A stretch of DNA of 64,000 nucleotides from R-RK-3 sp963842775 (GTDB taxonomy: Bacteria; Pseudomonadota; Alphaproteobacteria; Rhizobiales; Rhodomicrobiaceae). Below are positions 48,173 through 57,403 of this stretch, in pieces (positions within the stretch are counted from its first letter, which is position 1; each line of letters starts with the position of its first letter). Position numbers and translations under genes: made by a program. The DNA lies in assembly GCA_963842775.1 (NCBI GenBank), contig CAWJHQ010000006.1, forward strand, positions 62,001-126,000. The letters run 5' to 3'. The notes beneath the pieces were generated by a model. The model saw only the letters and a list, made by a program, of their open reading frames with translations, had not been told where the DNA came from and made no database searches.

Positions 48173-48606
48173 GCCTGTCGGGAGATCCGAGACACAAATC
48201 GAGGCGGCGCCCCAGCGGCGCCGCTGTCATTTTCCGCCCGTCGGTTGCCGCCGAGCGGGCCCAGCCCGACCTACTGGCATGAGCGCAATAATTCCGCGAA
48301 CGCCTCCGAAAAGCCCGCGAGCGGATAGCGGTCCTCCCGGCGGGTGCCGTCCCCGTCGACCCACTTCACGGTCATGATCTTGCCCGTCCGCATGGCTTGC
48401 ACCCGGTCGAGGCGATCAAGCTAATCGCGGCTGTAGATACGCAGCATCGCAGCGCAAACGGACTTGCGTCAGGCCGATCCACGAGGTTTGCGGGGTCAGT
48501 CCCGGGAACGCAACGTCGCCTGGAAACATTCACCCTCAAAATCATTCTTCATCAAACGCACCCTGAGCAGCAGCGTTGCCGCGGCATCGACGATCGAGGT
48601 TTTGGA
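48173..48606. other. Intergenic stretch with a possible gene remnant
   Basis: About 430 bases before the penicillin-binding protein. Apart from a short minus-strand frame (48271-48393, listed separately) there is no supported gene. A GAGG about 7 bases before ATG 48607 serves the next gene. Confidence 0.35.
48271..48393 (-). pseudogene. Possible 3' remnant of a gene
   Basis: A minus-strand frame of 40 residues, MRTGKIMTVKWVDGDGTRRE then DRYPLAGFSEAFAELLRSCQ. The ending resembles the C-terminus of small periplasmic proteins of the IalB/DUF1176 type (LxGFxxAxxxL). Upstream in this frame a stop is met within a few codons, and another frame is open, so it is either a relic or a short gene hit by a frameshift. 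Family resemblance is weak. Confidence 0.3.
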
Positions 48607-50981
48607 ATGTCAGGAACGGACCGGGAATCTCCTCGCAGCGAAAACCAAACTCATCGGAACCGGCAGGAGCCTTTCGAGCAGCGGCGTGAAGCATGGGCGT
48701 CAATCGTCAGCGGCATCAGGCAGCTTTTCGCCGCGACGGCTGCCGATCTCGCCCGCCTCGCGCCAAGGCTGGTCCCATCCGGACGCACGATCCTGTTCCT
48801 GATCAAAGCGGGTGCTATCGGGGCCGTCCTCACCTTCATGGTCGCAGCCGCCACGATGCTCTGGGCATTGCAAGGGGCGAGGGTGGAAGGGCTGGCAGCC
48901 GTAAGCGGTCCGTCGCTGCTGGTGGAAGCCGCGAACGGAGAGCCGCTGGGCCGGGTGGGTCCGCTCGGTGACGCGCTGCGGCGTCAGGACTTCCCCGACA
49001 CCCTCGTCAACGCCGTTCTCAGCATCGAGGATCGCCGGTTCTACAGCCATCGCGGCGTTGATATGCGCGGGATCGCACGGGCCATGTATGCGAATTGGAC
49101 GGCCGGAAACATTGTCGAAGGCGGCAGCACGATTACCCAGCAGCTCGCCAAGCTGCAGATCGTCGGCTCCGAGCGCAGCTTCACCCGCAAGCTTCGCGAG
49201 GCTTGCACGGCGATCTGGCTGGAGCGCCGCCTCGGCAAGGAAGAAATCCTCACGCGATATCTCAATACCGTCTATCTGGGCGCCGGCATGCATGGATGTC
49301 TGCCGCGGCCCGCATGTATTTCGACAAGAACGTCTCCGAGTTGACGCTGCCAGAAGCCGCGCTGCTTGCCGGCTTGATCCAGGCCCCTTCCAAATACAAT
49401 CCGGTTCGGGATCTTGCGGCGGCGCAGCGCCGGGCCGCGACGGTCATCGATGCGATGCTGGAGACCGGGGTGATCGACAGGGCGGCGGCGGAAGCAGCCA
49501 AGGCTCAGCCGGCGGTGTTGAAGCTCTCGCCCAGAACGGTGCGCGCCGGCACCTGGTTTGCCGATTGGGTCGCGAAATACGAGGTTCCCAAGATTGCCGG
49601 TTCGCGGCACAAGAGCCCTGCGCATCCGCACGACCTTGCAGCCGCAATTGCAGAAACTGGCGGAGCAGGTGGTGAACGAAGCATTGGCGAATCCGGAGGG
49701 CGGGCGCGGCGCCGGCCAGGCGGCGCTTGTCGCGATGCGGCCGGACGGCTCGGTGGTCGCGATGGTCGGCGGGCGCAATTACGCGGAAAGCGAGTTCAAC
49801 CGCGCTGCCGACGCACAGCGCCAGCCAGGATCGACATTCAAATTATTCGTCTACTATGCGGCCTTGCGCAAAGGCTACTCGCCCGAGGACACGATCGACG
49901 CCTCGCCGGTGGAGGTGGGCGCGTGGGAGCCGGAGAATTACGGCGGCCAGGAATATGGACGCATGGCGCTGTCGCAGGCATTTGCCAAGTCGATCAATTC
50001 CGCCGCCATCCGGCTCGGGCAAACCGTAGGGCTCGATGAGGTCGTTGCCGCCGCGCGGGAACTCGGCCTGGACGCTCCGCTTACGAAGGTGCCCAGCATG
50101 GTCCTGGGTACGAGCGAGGTGAGCCTGCTCGACCTTACGGGAGCCTTTGCCTCGGTTCGGGCCGCGCGTCCGAGGCTCGAACCCTGGGGCATAGCCGCCT
50201 TCGGCCCGGAGGGCAGCGGGCTCAGGTCGCTCGGACCGCCGACCATGTCCACGCAGGAATTGCCTTATCACCAGGAGCTGACCCAGCTATTGCAGGATGT
50301 CGTCGAACGGGGAACCGGACGCGCCGCCAGCCTGGACGATGGCCAGGCCGCCGGGAAAACGGGCACCAGCCAGGACTATCGCGACGCCTGGTTCGTCGGA
50401 TTCAATCAGGCCCTGGTGGTGGGGGTGTGGGTCGGAAATGATGACCGCACCCCGATGGAGGGCGTGACGGGAGGTTCATTGCCGGCTCAGATCTGGAAGC
50501 GCTTCGTCAGCGCCGCGACGCCGCTGGTCGATCAGCCGGATACCTCCTGCTGCGGCCGCGAACAATCCGGCGGGGGCTGCGAGCAACCCTGCTGCCGCAG
50601 CGAACAATCCTGCCGAGGCTGCGAACAGTCCGGCGGGGGCTGCGAATCTTCCCGTCACAGCGTCAATCCCGAAGCCAGCTTCGCCGGTGACTGGAAATCG
50701 GGCCCAATGCGATCAGAATGCATGTGCGGCCCAATATTCCTCGTTCGACCCATCCAATTGCACGTACCAGCCCTATGATGGAGGTCCGCGCAAGCTCTGC
50801 GAGAAGGGGGCTCCCGAGAGGGGCCTCACAAGCGGCAGCGGCGGACACGCTGGCGGCCTCGGCTCGCGGCCGCTGTGATCGTGACCGCTGCGCCCGGCAG
50901 TATCGATCCTTCGACGCTTCGACATGCACATACCAGCCTTACGACGGAGGTCCACGCCAGCAATGTGACCTAGGCGAGTAG
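48607..50981 (+). CDS. Class A penicillin-binding protein with C-terminal BA14K-like repeats (four frameshifts as given)
   Basis: A bifunctional peptidoglycan synthase (PBP1A type), 791 codons after repair. A cytoplasmic tail and one membrane helix (AGAIGAVLTFMVAAATMLWAL) precede the glycosyltransferase with EDRRFYSHRGVD and GGSTITQQLAKLQ. The transpeptidase has STFK (QPGSTFKLF), SIN (KSINSAA) and KTGT (AAGKTGTSQ). As given, one base is missing near 49295 (joining GMHG to MSAAARMYF) and one extra near 49603, 50543 and 50857. With these fixed, the C-terminus continues as an Ala/Asn/Pro linker of repeated NNPAGAA-like units and two cysteine repeats of the form CxxxxCxxxYxSFxxxxCTYQPYDGGPRxxC, resembling BA14K. 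ATG 48607 has GAGG at 7 bases. Confidence 0.85.
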
Positions 50982-51085
50982 ACAGATTGGCAACTGCCAG
51001 CCGCCCGGCTTCGCCGCGCATCAGGGCCGATCTTCTACCGCCATCGCTGCCCGTCAGCGATCCTGTCTTGGCGGATCCGGCTTCG

Positions 51086-53533
51086 CTATGCCGAAATGGC
51101 GAAACTTTGCCTGTCGGGTGGGCTGTCTTCCAGGGCGCGCGTGGTGGATATGCTCATCACACGGTGGATCTCATTGACCAGCGCGGCCTGCTCGATCGGC
51201 TTGGATGCATAGCCGGTCATGCCGATCGCCAGCAGGCGCTCGCGATCGCCGCTCATCGCATCGGCGGTCAGTGCTATGACGGGAATATTGCGCCACGGCG
51301 CATCGGCCGCGCGGATGTGCCTGATCGCTTCCGTGCCGTCCATGACCGGCATGTGCACGTCGAGCAGCACAAGATCGAAAAGCTGTTCGGCGAGGAGGTC
51401 GAGCGCCTCCTTGCCGTTCGTCGCTTCGGTCACGATAACCCCGGTCGGGGCAAGCAGCAGGCGCGCAACGCTGCGGTTGATCGTATTGTCGTCGACCAGC
51501 AGCAGCCGCAGCCCGTGGAATGTCGCGCTGCCGGGGCGTTTTTCCTGTATCCATGCCGGCCCCGTGCTCCGCGCCGAGCCGGCCGACGCCTGGAAGGTGA
51601 AGCGGAATGTGCTGCCCTCGCCCTGCACGCTTGCGACGGTCGCGTCGCCGCCCATCAGCCGGGCCAGCTTCCTGGTGATGGCAAGGCCGAGGCCGGTGCC
51701 GCCATATTTGCGTGTCGTCGAGGCGTCGGCCTGGGAGAATTCGGAAAACAACTGGCCCGCCGCCTCCTCGCTGATGCCGATCCCGGTATCGATCACGTCG
51801 ACAAGGATCAGATATTCGTCTTCGCCAAGGATTTCATGGGTGACGGAAATCGTCACGCTGCCGCTATTGGTGAACTTGATCGCGTTCGACACCATGTTCG
51901 AGACGCATTGGCGCACGCGGATATGATCGAATTTGATGTCATCCGGCACCGCCTCGCCGATCTCGACATGCAGCCCGATATGCTTTTCCTGCGCCCGCCC
52001 CAGGAACAGCTTCTGCACATAGTGGAAATTATCCCGCAGATTGCCGTCCGTCGGCTCGATATTCAGCTTTCCGGCCTCGATCTTCGACAGATCGAGCACG
52101 TCGTTGAGCAAGGCCATCAGCGTCTTGCCCGACTCCAGGATGGTCTGAACCCCATCGAGCTGCGATGGGCTGAGCTGCTCATGCTCGAGCACCTGCGCCA
52201 TGCCCAATATGCCGTTGAGCGGCGTGCGGATCTCATGGCTCATATTCGCCAGGAACGAGGATTTCGCCTCGCTCGACGCCTCGGCGGCCACCACTGCGCG
52301 GCGCAGTTCCCCTTGCGTCGCATGCAGCCGCTCCAGCATCAGCCGGTTCTGTTCCTCTGCCCGGCGGCGCGGCGTGATGTCTTCATGCACCGCGACCCAT
52401 CCGCCCCCCTTCAACGGCTGCACCCTGATGCTGAGACACCGCCCATCGCGCAGTTCCCGCAGCACCGTGCCGGCCTCCCTGCCGTCGAAGAGCTGCTGAG
52501 TGAAAAGATCCTCCGAATTGCCGCCGAGGGATATGCCTGACTCAAGTTCGCGGTCGTGAATGGCGCCGTATGCCGTGCCTGGGGCGGTCAGTTCCGGTCC
52601 GAGAGCGTATATTTCCGCAAATTTCTTATTGCAGACGATGAGCTTCCCTTCGACATCGAACATCGACAAGCCGACGGGCATGTTGGAAATGGCGGCGTCG
52701 AGCCTTTGGCGCTCGATCTCCGCGACATCGGCCAGTTCGCGGCTGCGAATGACGCTGTCCCGATAGGCGTTCGCAGCATTGGCGAGGATGCCGATTTCGT
52801 CGCGGCGGCCACCATAATTGGGAATGATGGCTTCTTCCTTGCCGGCGGTCAGCTGCAGCATCGACTCGCTTACGCGCAGCAGAGGCGTGCTGATATGCAT
52901 CGATATCCACGCGATCGCAATGCTGGTGACGAAAACGGCAAGAAGCACGGCCCCCAATGTCAGCAAGCGCGCCCGTTCATAGACTGTGCGAACCTCACGC
53001 TCAGCTTTGGCTGTCTCCTGTTCGACAAATGCAGAGAGACGGTCGAGGCTTTGGATGGCCATGTCAAACGAGCGCAACGATACGGTCGCGAAATGATTGT
53101 GGGCAGCGGAGAGTTCGCCTCCATCGAGCTTCTCGATGACCTGCTCGAGCGAATTCTCGTACTTGCCCCGCTCCAGTTGAAAGGCCGCGAAAAGCAGCCG
53201 CTCGGGCGTTTCCCGTAAATTCGCGAAATATCGGGCTTCGGCGTCGCTCGCGTCGGCGCTGGCAGTGCGCATTGCCATGCCGATGGTCGCCAGCTGCCGG
53301 AAGTCCGTTGTTTCAATACGCCGTTTCGCGAGCAGGCTATGCGAGGTCATCGAACGTTTGATCGCGCCCAGAACCTCCAGCTTAGGAAGCCATGTACCGC
53401 GAATATCCGTGGCCACGCCACTGACCGTGTTCAATTGTTGAAAGCTGAACAGGCCCAAGCCGACAACCAGCATCAGCGCCGCGCTGAGGGCGAGGCCAAG
53501 TTTCGTCCGGATACTGGCCTGCCAAATGAACAC
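51086..53533 (-). CDS. Hybrid sensor histidine kinase with C-terminal receiver
   Basis: An 815-residue intact protein. TM1 (about 11-31), a helical periplasmic sensor (about 32-188) and TM2 (about 190-210) are followed by HAMP (about 211-265), PAS (about 280-390), HisKA with H433 (MSHEIRTPLNGILG), HATPase_c (N box VSNMVSNAIKF, G1 DTGIGI, G2 GGTGLGL) and a receiver with D725 (LVLLDVHMPVMDG). There is no HPt domain, so the final phosphotransfer partner lies elsewhere. It is downstream of the dctP-like gene on the same strand, 216 bases apart, with a dispersed repeat between. The receptor may supply its ligand signal. Confidence 0.93.
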   Translation of the reverse strand: MFIWQASIRTKLGLALSAALMLVVGLGLFSFQQLNTVSGVATDIRGTWLPKLEVLGAIKRSMTSHSLLAKRRIETTDFRQLATIGMAMRTASADASDAEARYFANLRETPERLLFAAFQLERGKYENSLEQVIEKLDGGELSAAHNHFATVSLRSFDMAIQSLDRLSAFVEQETAKAEREVRTVYERARLLTLGAVLLAVFVTSIAIAWISMHISTPLLRVSESMLQLTAGKEEAIIPNYGGRRDEIGILANAANAYRDSVIRSRELADVAEIERQRLDAAISNMPVGLSMFDVEGKLIVCNKKFAEIYALGPELTAPGTAYGAIHDRELESGISLGGNSEDLFTQQLFDGREAGTVLRELRDGRCLSIRVQPLKGGGWVAVHEDITPRRRAEEQNRLMLERLHATQGELRRAVVAAEASSEAKSSFLANMSHEIRTPLNGILGMAQVLEHEQLSPSQLDGVQTILESGKTLMALLNDVLDLSKIEAGKLNIEPTDGNLRDNFHYVQKLFLGRAQEKHIGLHVEIGEAVPDDIKFDHIRVRQCVSNMVSNAIKFTNSGSVTISVTHEILGEDEYLILVDVIDTGIGISEEAAGQLFSEFSQADASTTRKYGGTGLGLAITRKLARLMGGDATVASVQGEGSTFRFTFQASAGSARSTGPAWIQEKRPGSATFHGLRLLLVDDNTINRSVARLLLAPTGVIVTEATNGKEALDLLAEQLFDLVLLDVHMPVMDGTEAIRHIRAADAPWRNIPVIALTADAMSGDRERLLAIGMTGYASKPIEQAALVNEIHRVMSISTTRALEDSPPDRQSFAISA

Positions 53534-53555
53534 TCCTCACCTCGATACAGGTTTG

Positions 53556-53661
53556 CCTAGAGCAGACATTCCTTCGGTTGCCCAATCGAATGTCTGCTTA
53601 GAGTCGTTTGTTTTCGCAGCAGTTCTTTTCCGCAAAACTTTCGGGAAGCGCACTTTTGCGC
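53556..53661 (+). repeat. Dispersed two-hairpin repeat, copy E (divergent)
   Basis: First palindrome AGCAGACATTC...GAATGTCTGCT flanked by CTAGAG and TAGAGT, then TCGTTTGTTTTCGCA, and a less regular second half with TTTTCCGC and GCACTTTTGCG. It shares the order palindrome-spacer-second half with the other copies but is the most divergent, and its second half is only weakly recognisable. It lies between the hybrid kinase and the dctP-like gene. Confidence 0.5.
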
Positions 53662-53749
53662 GGCCACACTGCGTTCATGCATCAGCGCCCTCGCCCTTTG
53701 GCCCGATGTCGTCATGCGCGGGAGGCGCCCATCGACCAAGGTTCGACCG

Positions 53750-54784
53750 CTATTTAAGCGCGCTGAAATGCCGCCAGATGGCGTAGTTTTCCCGGAATTC
53801 CGCATAGGATTTGTAGATCCGGGCAAAGTTGGGGTTCGCCTCGGATTCCTCCTTCACGACGGCCAGCCAGGCATCTTCAAACGAAACGAGAATCTCGGGC
53901 GGCCAACGCTTCAGATGCACCCCTTCCGCCTGGAGCCGCTTCATTGCTTCCCATTGGATCGCTTCACCCGTCGCCATCATCCGGCGCATCATGTCTCCGC
54001 ATGCGACCTCGATGATTGCCTGATGCTGCTGTGAAAGGCCGTCCCACACGGATTTGTTCACGTAGAGATCGAACAGGGTTGCTTGCTGATGCCAGCCTGG
54101 AAAGTAGTAATATTTGGCGAGCTTGAAGAGCCCCAGCGGCTGGTCCATCGCAGGCAGTGAAAACTCGGCGGCATCGAGCCTGCCCGACTCCATGGCGGCA
54201 AGGATTTCGCCCGGCGCAAGCTGCTCCGTGATAACCCCGTGTTTTTGCATGACGCGCGCGCCGAGCCCGAAAAAGCGCATACGCAGCCCCTTGAGGTCGG
54301 CTGTCGACTTGATTTCCTTGCGGAACCATCCCGACGCCTCCGGGGGGATCATGCCGCATGGGATATTATGCAGGCCCTGCGCGTGGAACATCTCGCGGGC
54401 CAATTCCAGGCCGCCGCCATTGAAGAGCCAGGCCATATATTCGCCCATGGCCGGACCAAAAGGCACGGTGGAGAACAGATTGAAAGCGCTGTCGCTTTTC
54501 GCAAACCACCCCGCGCCTGCCCATGCTGCGGCCACACGTCCCTCGGAAACGGCCTTTACAGTATCGGCGGCGGGTACAAGCGCATTTGGCTCCCGGAATG
54601 TGAGCTCCAGCGTGCCCGCGGATGTGCGGCTCACCTCGGTGGGAAGGTCGCGATAAACATCGCCCAGAACAGGCATCTTGCTGGGGAACGTGCTTGCAAC
54701 GTCAATGTGGATGGGGTCTCCGGCAACGGCAGAAAGTGGCGCCGCAGCCAAAGCAAATGCTATGTATAAGCTTACGCGCTTCAT
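53750..54784 (-). CDS. TRAP-type solute-binding protein DctP (orphan)
   Basis: A 344-residue periplasmic binding protein. Signal peptide (LYIAFALAAAPLSAVA), then the DctP-family pattern: IDVASTFPSKMPVLGDVY, TLELTFREPNALVPAADTVKAVSEGRVAAAWAG, LKGLRMRFFGLGARVMQKHG with the conserved Arg of the carboxylate-binding family, LAPGEILAAMESGRLDAAEFS, and YYYFPGWHQQATLFDLYVN. No TRAP membrane subunits (DctQ/DctM) are present in the window. It is upstream of the hybrid kinase on the same strand, so it may be a sensory receptor rather than a transporter part. ATG 54784 is chosen over TTG 54796. Confidence 0.87.
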   Translation of the reverse strand: MKRVSLYIAFALAAAPLSAVAGDPIHIDVASTFPSKMPVLGDVYRDLPTEVSRTSAGTLELTFREPNALVPAADTVKAVSEGRVAAAWAGAGWFAKSDSAFNLFSTVPFGPAMGEYMAWLFNGGGLELAREMFHAQGLHNIPCGMIPPEASGWFRKEIKSTADLKGLRMRFFGLGARVMQKHGVITEQLAPGEILAAMESGRLDAAEFSLPAMDQPLGLFKLAKYYYFPGWHQQATLFDLYVNKSVWDGLSQQHQAIIEVACGDMMRRMMATGEAIQWEAMKRLQAEGVHLKRWPPEILVSFEDAWLAVVKEESEANPNFARIYKSYAEFRENYAIWRHFSALK

Positions 54785-55154
54785 GCCAATTCCCAACCGA
54801 AAAAGAGTTCAATAGGCGAAATACACACGCAATCGTAATATTATTACCGTTGGGTTTAGGATAGGTTCATTCGCCGAACGCAATTGATCCTATCATTGCG
54901 TTGTTTGCAGTTACGATGTCGCAATGCTCTGGCGCGGAATTGAGTGAACACAGCCTGGCGCTCTGCTGAATAGCCGTGATCCGTTCGGTGCTGGCGGACG
55001 GTCGCGAGCCGCAAGCCGTTGCCCCAACCGCATATTGCTGTTGCAGCCATGTTAACGAACGCTTGCGCTCCTCCCGCATGTCTCGCAGAATGGCCTCCGT
55101 AAATCGTTTTACGGCGGCACTGATCGAAGTGACGTCGTGCGTCGTGGGTGCGTG
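54785..55154. other. Intergenic stretch between divergent genes
   Basis: About 370 bases between dctP and the lacI-type gene. The AT-rich part at 54825-54850 (GTAATATTATTACCG) is the likely promoter side for dctP. No LacI-type palindrome was found near the lacI start. Confidence 0.35.
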
Positions 55155-56225
55155 ATGATCATGCGTGCGGTTCCGACCGTCCGGGACGTGGCCCGCCTCG
55201 CCGGTGTTTCTCCGGCGACGGTGTCGAACGTTCTCGGTCAGCGGAAGTCGGTCGATCCGGCGCTGGCGGAGCGCGTCCGGCGCGCGGCCGCCGAACTCGG
55301 CTACAGGGTCCACAGGGCGGCGTCCCAGCTCCGCAGCGGCCGCGCCAAGGTGGTCGCCGCGCTGGTCCCCAGCCTCGAAAATCCGTTCTTCACCTCGCTG
55401 ATCGCCGCATTGGAACGGTGGGCGGAGGCTGAGGGCTATGAAATTATCGTCGGTTCCTCGGGAGAGCAGGAGGAAATCGAAGAGAGCCGCCTCGCGGCGC
55501 TCCTCTCCTGGCGTCCCGCCGGCGTCATCATCGTGCCGTGCCGCGATGCCTTCGCGTCCCGCCATCTGCTTGCCGCCGCGCGGGTGCCCTTCGTCGTGGT
55601 GGACCGCGTCGCCGACGATGCGCCCGACGATTGCGTAACCATCGACAATGCCGCCGCCGCCGCCTCGGCGGCCGAACATCTCGTGTCGCTCGGCCACCGC
55701 GACATTCTCGTCGCTGCGTCCACGCTTGCGCTCACCAACATCCGCGAGCGCTGCGGCGCCATCGCCGAGATCGTCGGCCGGATGCCGGGCGGCCAGGTCG
55801 AGGTCCTGGAACTCGGCCCGGCTTTCGATATCGCGGCGGAGCGCATGGAGGTGCGCATGCGGTCCGGTCCGCTGCCGGGCGCGGCGATCGCGGTGTCGAA
55901 CTACACCACATTGGCGCTGCTTGCCGCCTTCGCCCGCTTCGGCATCCGCGTTCCCGACGATATCTCACTCATCGGCTTCGACGATTACGCCTGGATGCAG
56001 GCCTACCGTCCGCCCATTACCGCCGTCCGCCAGCCCATCGACGCTATCGCCGCCGAGGCCTGGCGATGGCTCGCCGCGCGGATCCAGGGCAGCGACGCAC
56101 CTCGATGCCGCTCCCAACTCGGCACCGAACTCGAAATCCGGCAGTCCACGAGGGCTGTCGCCACAGCGTCCGACCGCAGAGCGGCGGCGCAAATCCGGAA
56201 GCGCAAACAAGCGCACGGCACTTAA
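55155..56225 (+). CDS. LacI-family transcriptional regulator (first)
   Basis: A 356-residue repressor. The N-terminal headpiece TVRDVARLAGVSPATVSNVLG is a LacI helix-turn-helix, with the hinge helix in HRAASQLRSGRAKVVAALVPS. The periplasmic-binding-protein-like core has SLENPFFTSLIAALERWA, GVIIVPCRD, VDRVADDAPDDCVTIDN and ISLIGFDDYAWMQAYRPPITAVRQP. It lies directly upstream of and on the same strand as the sugar ABC operon, so it probably senses the sugar transported by it. ATG 55155 is used; a second ATG two codons later is equally possible. Confidence 0.9.
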   Translation: MIMRAVPTVRDVARLAGVSPATVSNVLGQRKSVDPALAERVRRAAAELGYRVHRAASQLRSGRAKVVAALVPSLENPFFTSLIAALERWAEAEGYEIIVGSSGEQEEIEESRLAALLSWRPAGVIIVPCRDAFASRHLLAAARVPFVVVDRVADDAPDDCVTIDNAAAAASAAEHLVSLGHRDILVAASTLALTNIRERCGAIAEIVGRMPGGQVEVLELGPAFDIAAERMEVRMRSGPLPGAAIAVSNYTTLALLAAFARFGIRVPDDISLIGFDDYAWMQAYRPPITAVRQPIDAIAAEAWRWLAARIQGSDAPRCRSQLGTELEIRQSTRAVATASDRRAAAQIRKRKQAHGT

Positions 56226-56239
56226 AAGGGAGGACTAGC

Positions 56240-57250
56240 ATGAAGCATCAATTCGATCGCCGAACGATCCTCAAACTCGGCGCCGCCATTCCCGCCGCCA
56301 TGGCCCTGGGCGGCACCTCGGTCTTCGCGCAAGGCAAGGTCCAGATCGCGACCGTGGTGAAGATCGGTGGCATCCCGTGGTTCAACGCCATGGAGGTCGG
56401 CATCAAGAAGGTGGGCGCCGAGCTTGGCGTCGAAGCCTGGCAGATCGGCCCGACCCAGGCCGACGCGGCCCAGCAGGTGCGCGCCGTAGAGGATCTGATC
56501 GCCCGCAAGGTCAATGTGATCTGCGTCGTGCCGAACGACGCGACGGCCCTGGAGCCGGTGTTCAAGCGCGCCCAGGAAGCCGGTATCAAGGTCATCACCC
56601 ATGAGAGCCCGGACCAGAAGTTCAACGACTGGAACATCGAGCTGACCACCGTCAAGGGCTTCGGCGAAAGCCATCTGGAGGCAATGGCCAAGGCGATGGG
56701 CGGCGAGGGCAAGTACATCCTCTATGTCGGTTCGCTCACCGTTCCCCTGCACAATAAATGGGCCGATGCGGCGGTGGCGCTGCAAAAGGAAAAATACCCG
56801 AAGATGCAGCTCGTGACCGACCGCTTCGGCGTCGCCGAGAGCCTGGACGACAGCTACAAGACGGCGCTGGATCAGATGCGCGCCAATCCCGACCTCAAGG
56901 GCATCCTGGCATTCGGCTCGCAGGGACCGATCGGCGCGGCGCGGGCTGTCGATGAACGCGGCAAGGCGGCCTCGATCGCGGTGGTCGGGCCGTTCTCGCC
57001 GGGCCAGGGCGCCAAATTCATCAAGAGCGGCGCCATCCGCGAGGGCTTCATCTGGAACCCGATGCTGGCGGGCGAGACGATCGTGCGCGTCGGCGCGATG
57101 CTGGCGGCGGGCAAGGAACCCACCGACGGCATGGAGCTTGCCGGGCTCGGCAAGGTCTCGGTCGACAAGGGGACGCGCCAGATCCTGGCGCAGAAGCTGC
57201 AGGCCATCAATAAGGATACGATCGACGAGTTGGTGAAGCTCGGCCTCTGA
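56240..57250 (+). CDS. Sugar ABC transporter substrate-binding protein
   Basis: A 336-residue periplasmic protein of the ribose/rhamnose/AI-2 binding family (Peripla_BP_4). The signal resembles a Tat/Sec hybrid with RR (DRRTILKLGAAIPAAMALGG, cleavage after VFAQ). The core includes GGIPWFNAMEVGIKKVGAELG, IGPTQADAAQQVRAVEDLIARKVNVICVVPND, ALDQMRANPDLKGILAFGS and AIREGFIWNPMLAGE. GGGAGGA precedes ATG 56240. It follows the lacI gene by 14 bases. The pattern is closest to RhaS/LsrB-type proteins, so a deoxy- or keto-sugar ligand is likely but unproven. Confidence 0.9.
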   Translation: MKHQFDRRTILKLGAAIPAAMALGGTSVFAQGKVQIATVVKIGGIPWFNAMEVGIKKVGAELGVEAWQIGPTQADAAQQVRAVEDLIARKVNVICVVPNDATALEPVFKRAQEAGIKVITHESPDQKFNDWNIELTTVKGFGESHLEAMAKAMGGEGKYILYVGSLTVPLHNKWADAAVALQKEKYPKMQLVTDRFGVAESLDDSYKTALDQMRANPDLKGILAFGSQGPIGAARAVDERGKAASIAVVGPFSPGQGAKFIKSGAIREGFIWNPMLAGETIVRVGAMLAAGKEPTDGMELAGLGKVSVDKGTRQILAQKLQAINKDTIDELVKLGL

Positions 57251-57260
57251 CGAAAGCTCC

Positions 57261-57362
57261 CTCTCCCACAGGGAGAGGGTTGGGGTGAGGGGATATAACC
57301 TATCGGACAGGCAACACCCCCTCACCCGGACGCTGCGCGCCCGACCTCTCCCCATGGGAGAG
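57261..57362. repeat. Palindromic intergenic element (MITE/REP-like)
   Basis: Two small hairpins CTCTCCC-ACA-GGGAGAG (57261-57277) and CTCTCCC-CAT-GGGAGAG (57346-57362) flank inverted arms GGGGTGAGGGG (57282-57292) and CCCCCTCACCC (57317-57327). The whole can fold into a long cruciform. This type of CCCTCTCCC/GGGGTGAGGG element is widespread between genes in Rhizobiales genomes. Here it lies inside the ABC operon between binding protein and ATPase, where as RNA it could favour higher expression of the upstream gene. Confidence 0.75.
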
Positions 57363-57403
57363 GTGAAGGCCGCGCCCTTCGCTCTGGAGAGATCCTTTCG
57401 CCG

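Noticed and set aside
50543..50778. Cysteine-rich tail of the penicillin-binding protein in the frame as given (SCCGREQSGGGCEQ...)
   Set aside because: This frame gives an odd Cys/Gln/Gly repeat. The neighbouring frame gives an Ala/Pro linker and a recognisable BA14K-like unit, so the cysteine-rich reading is an artefact of a frameshift.
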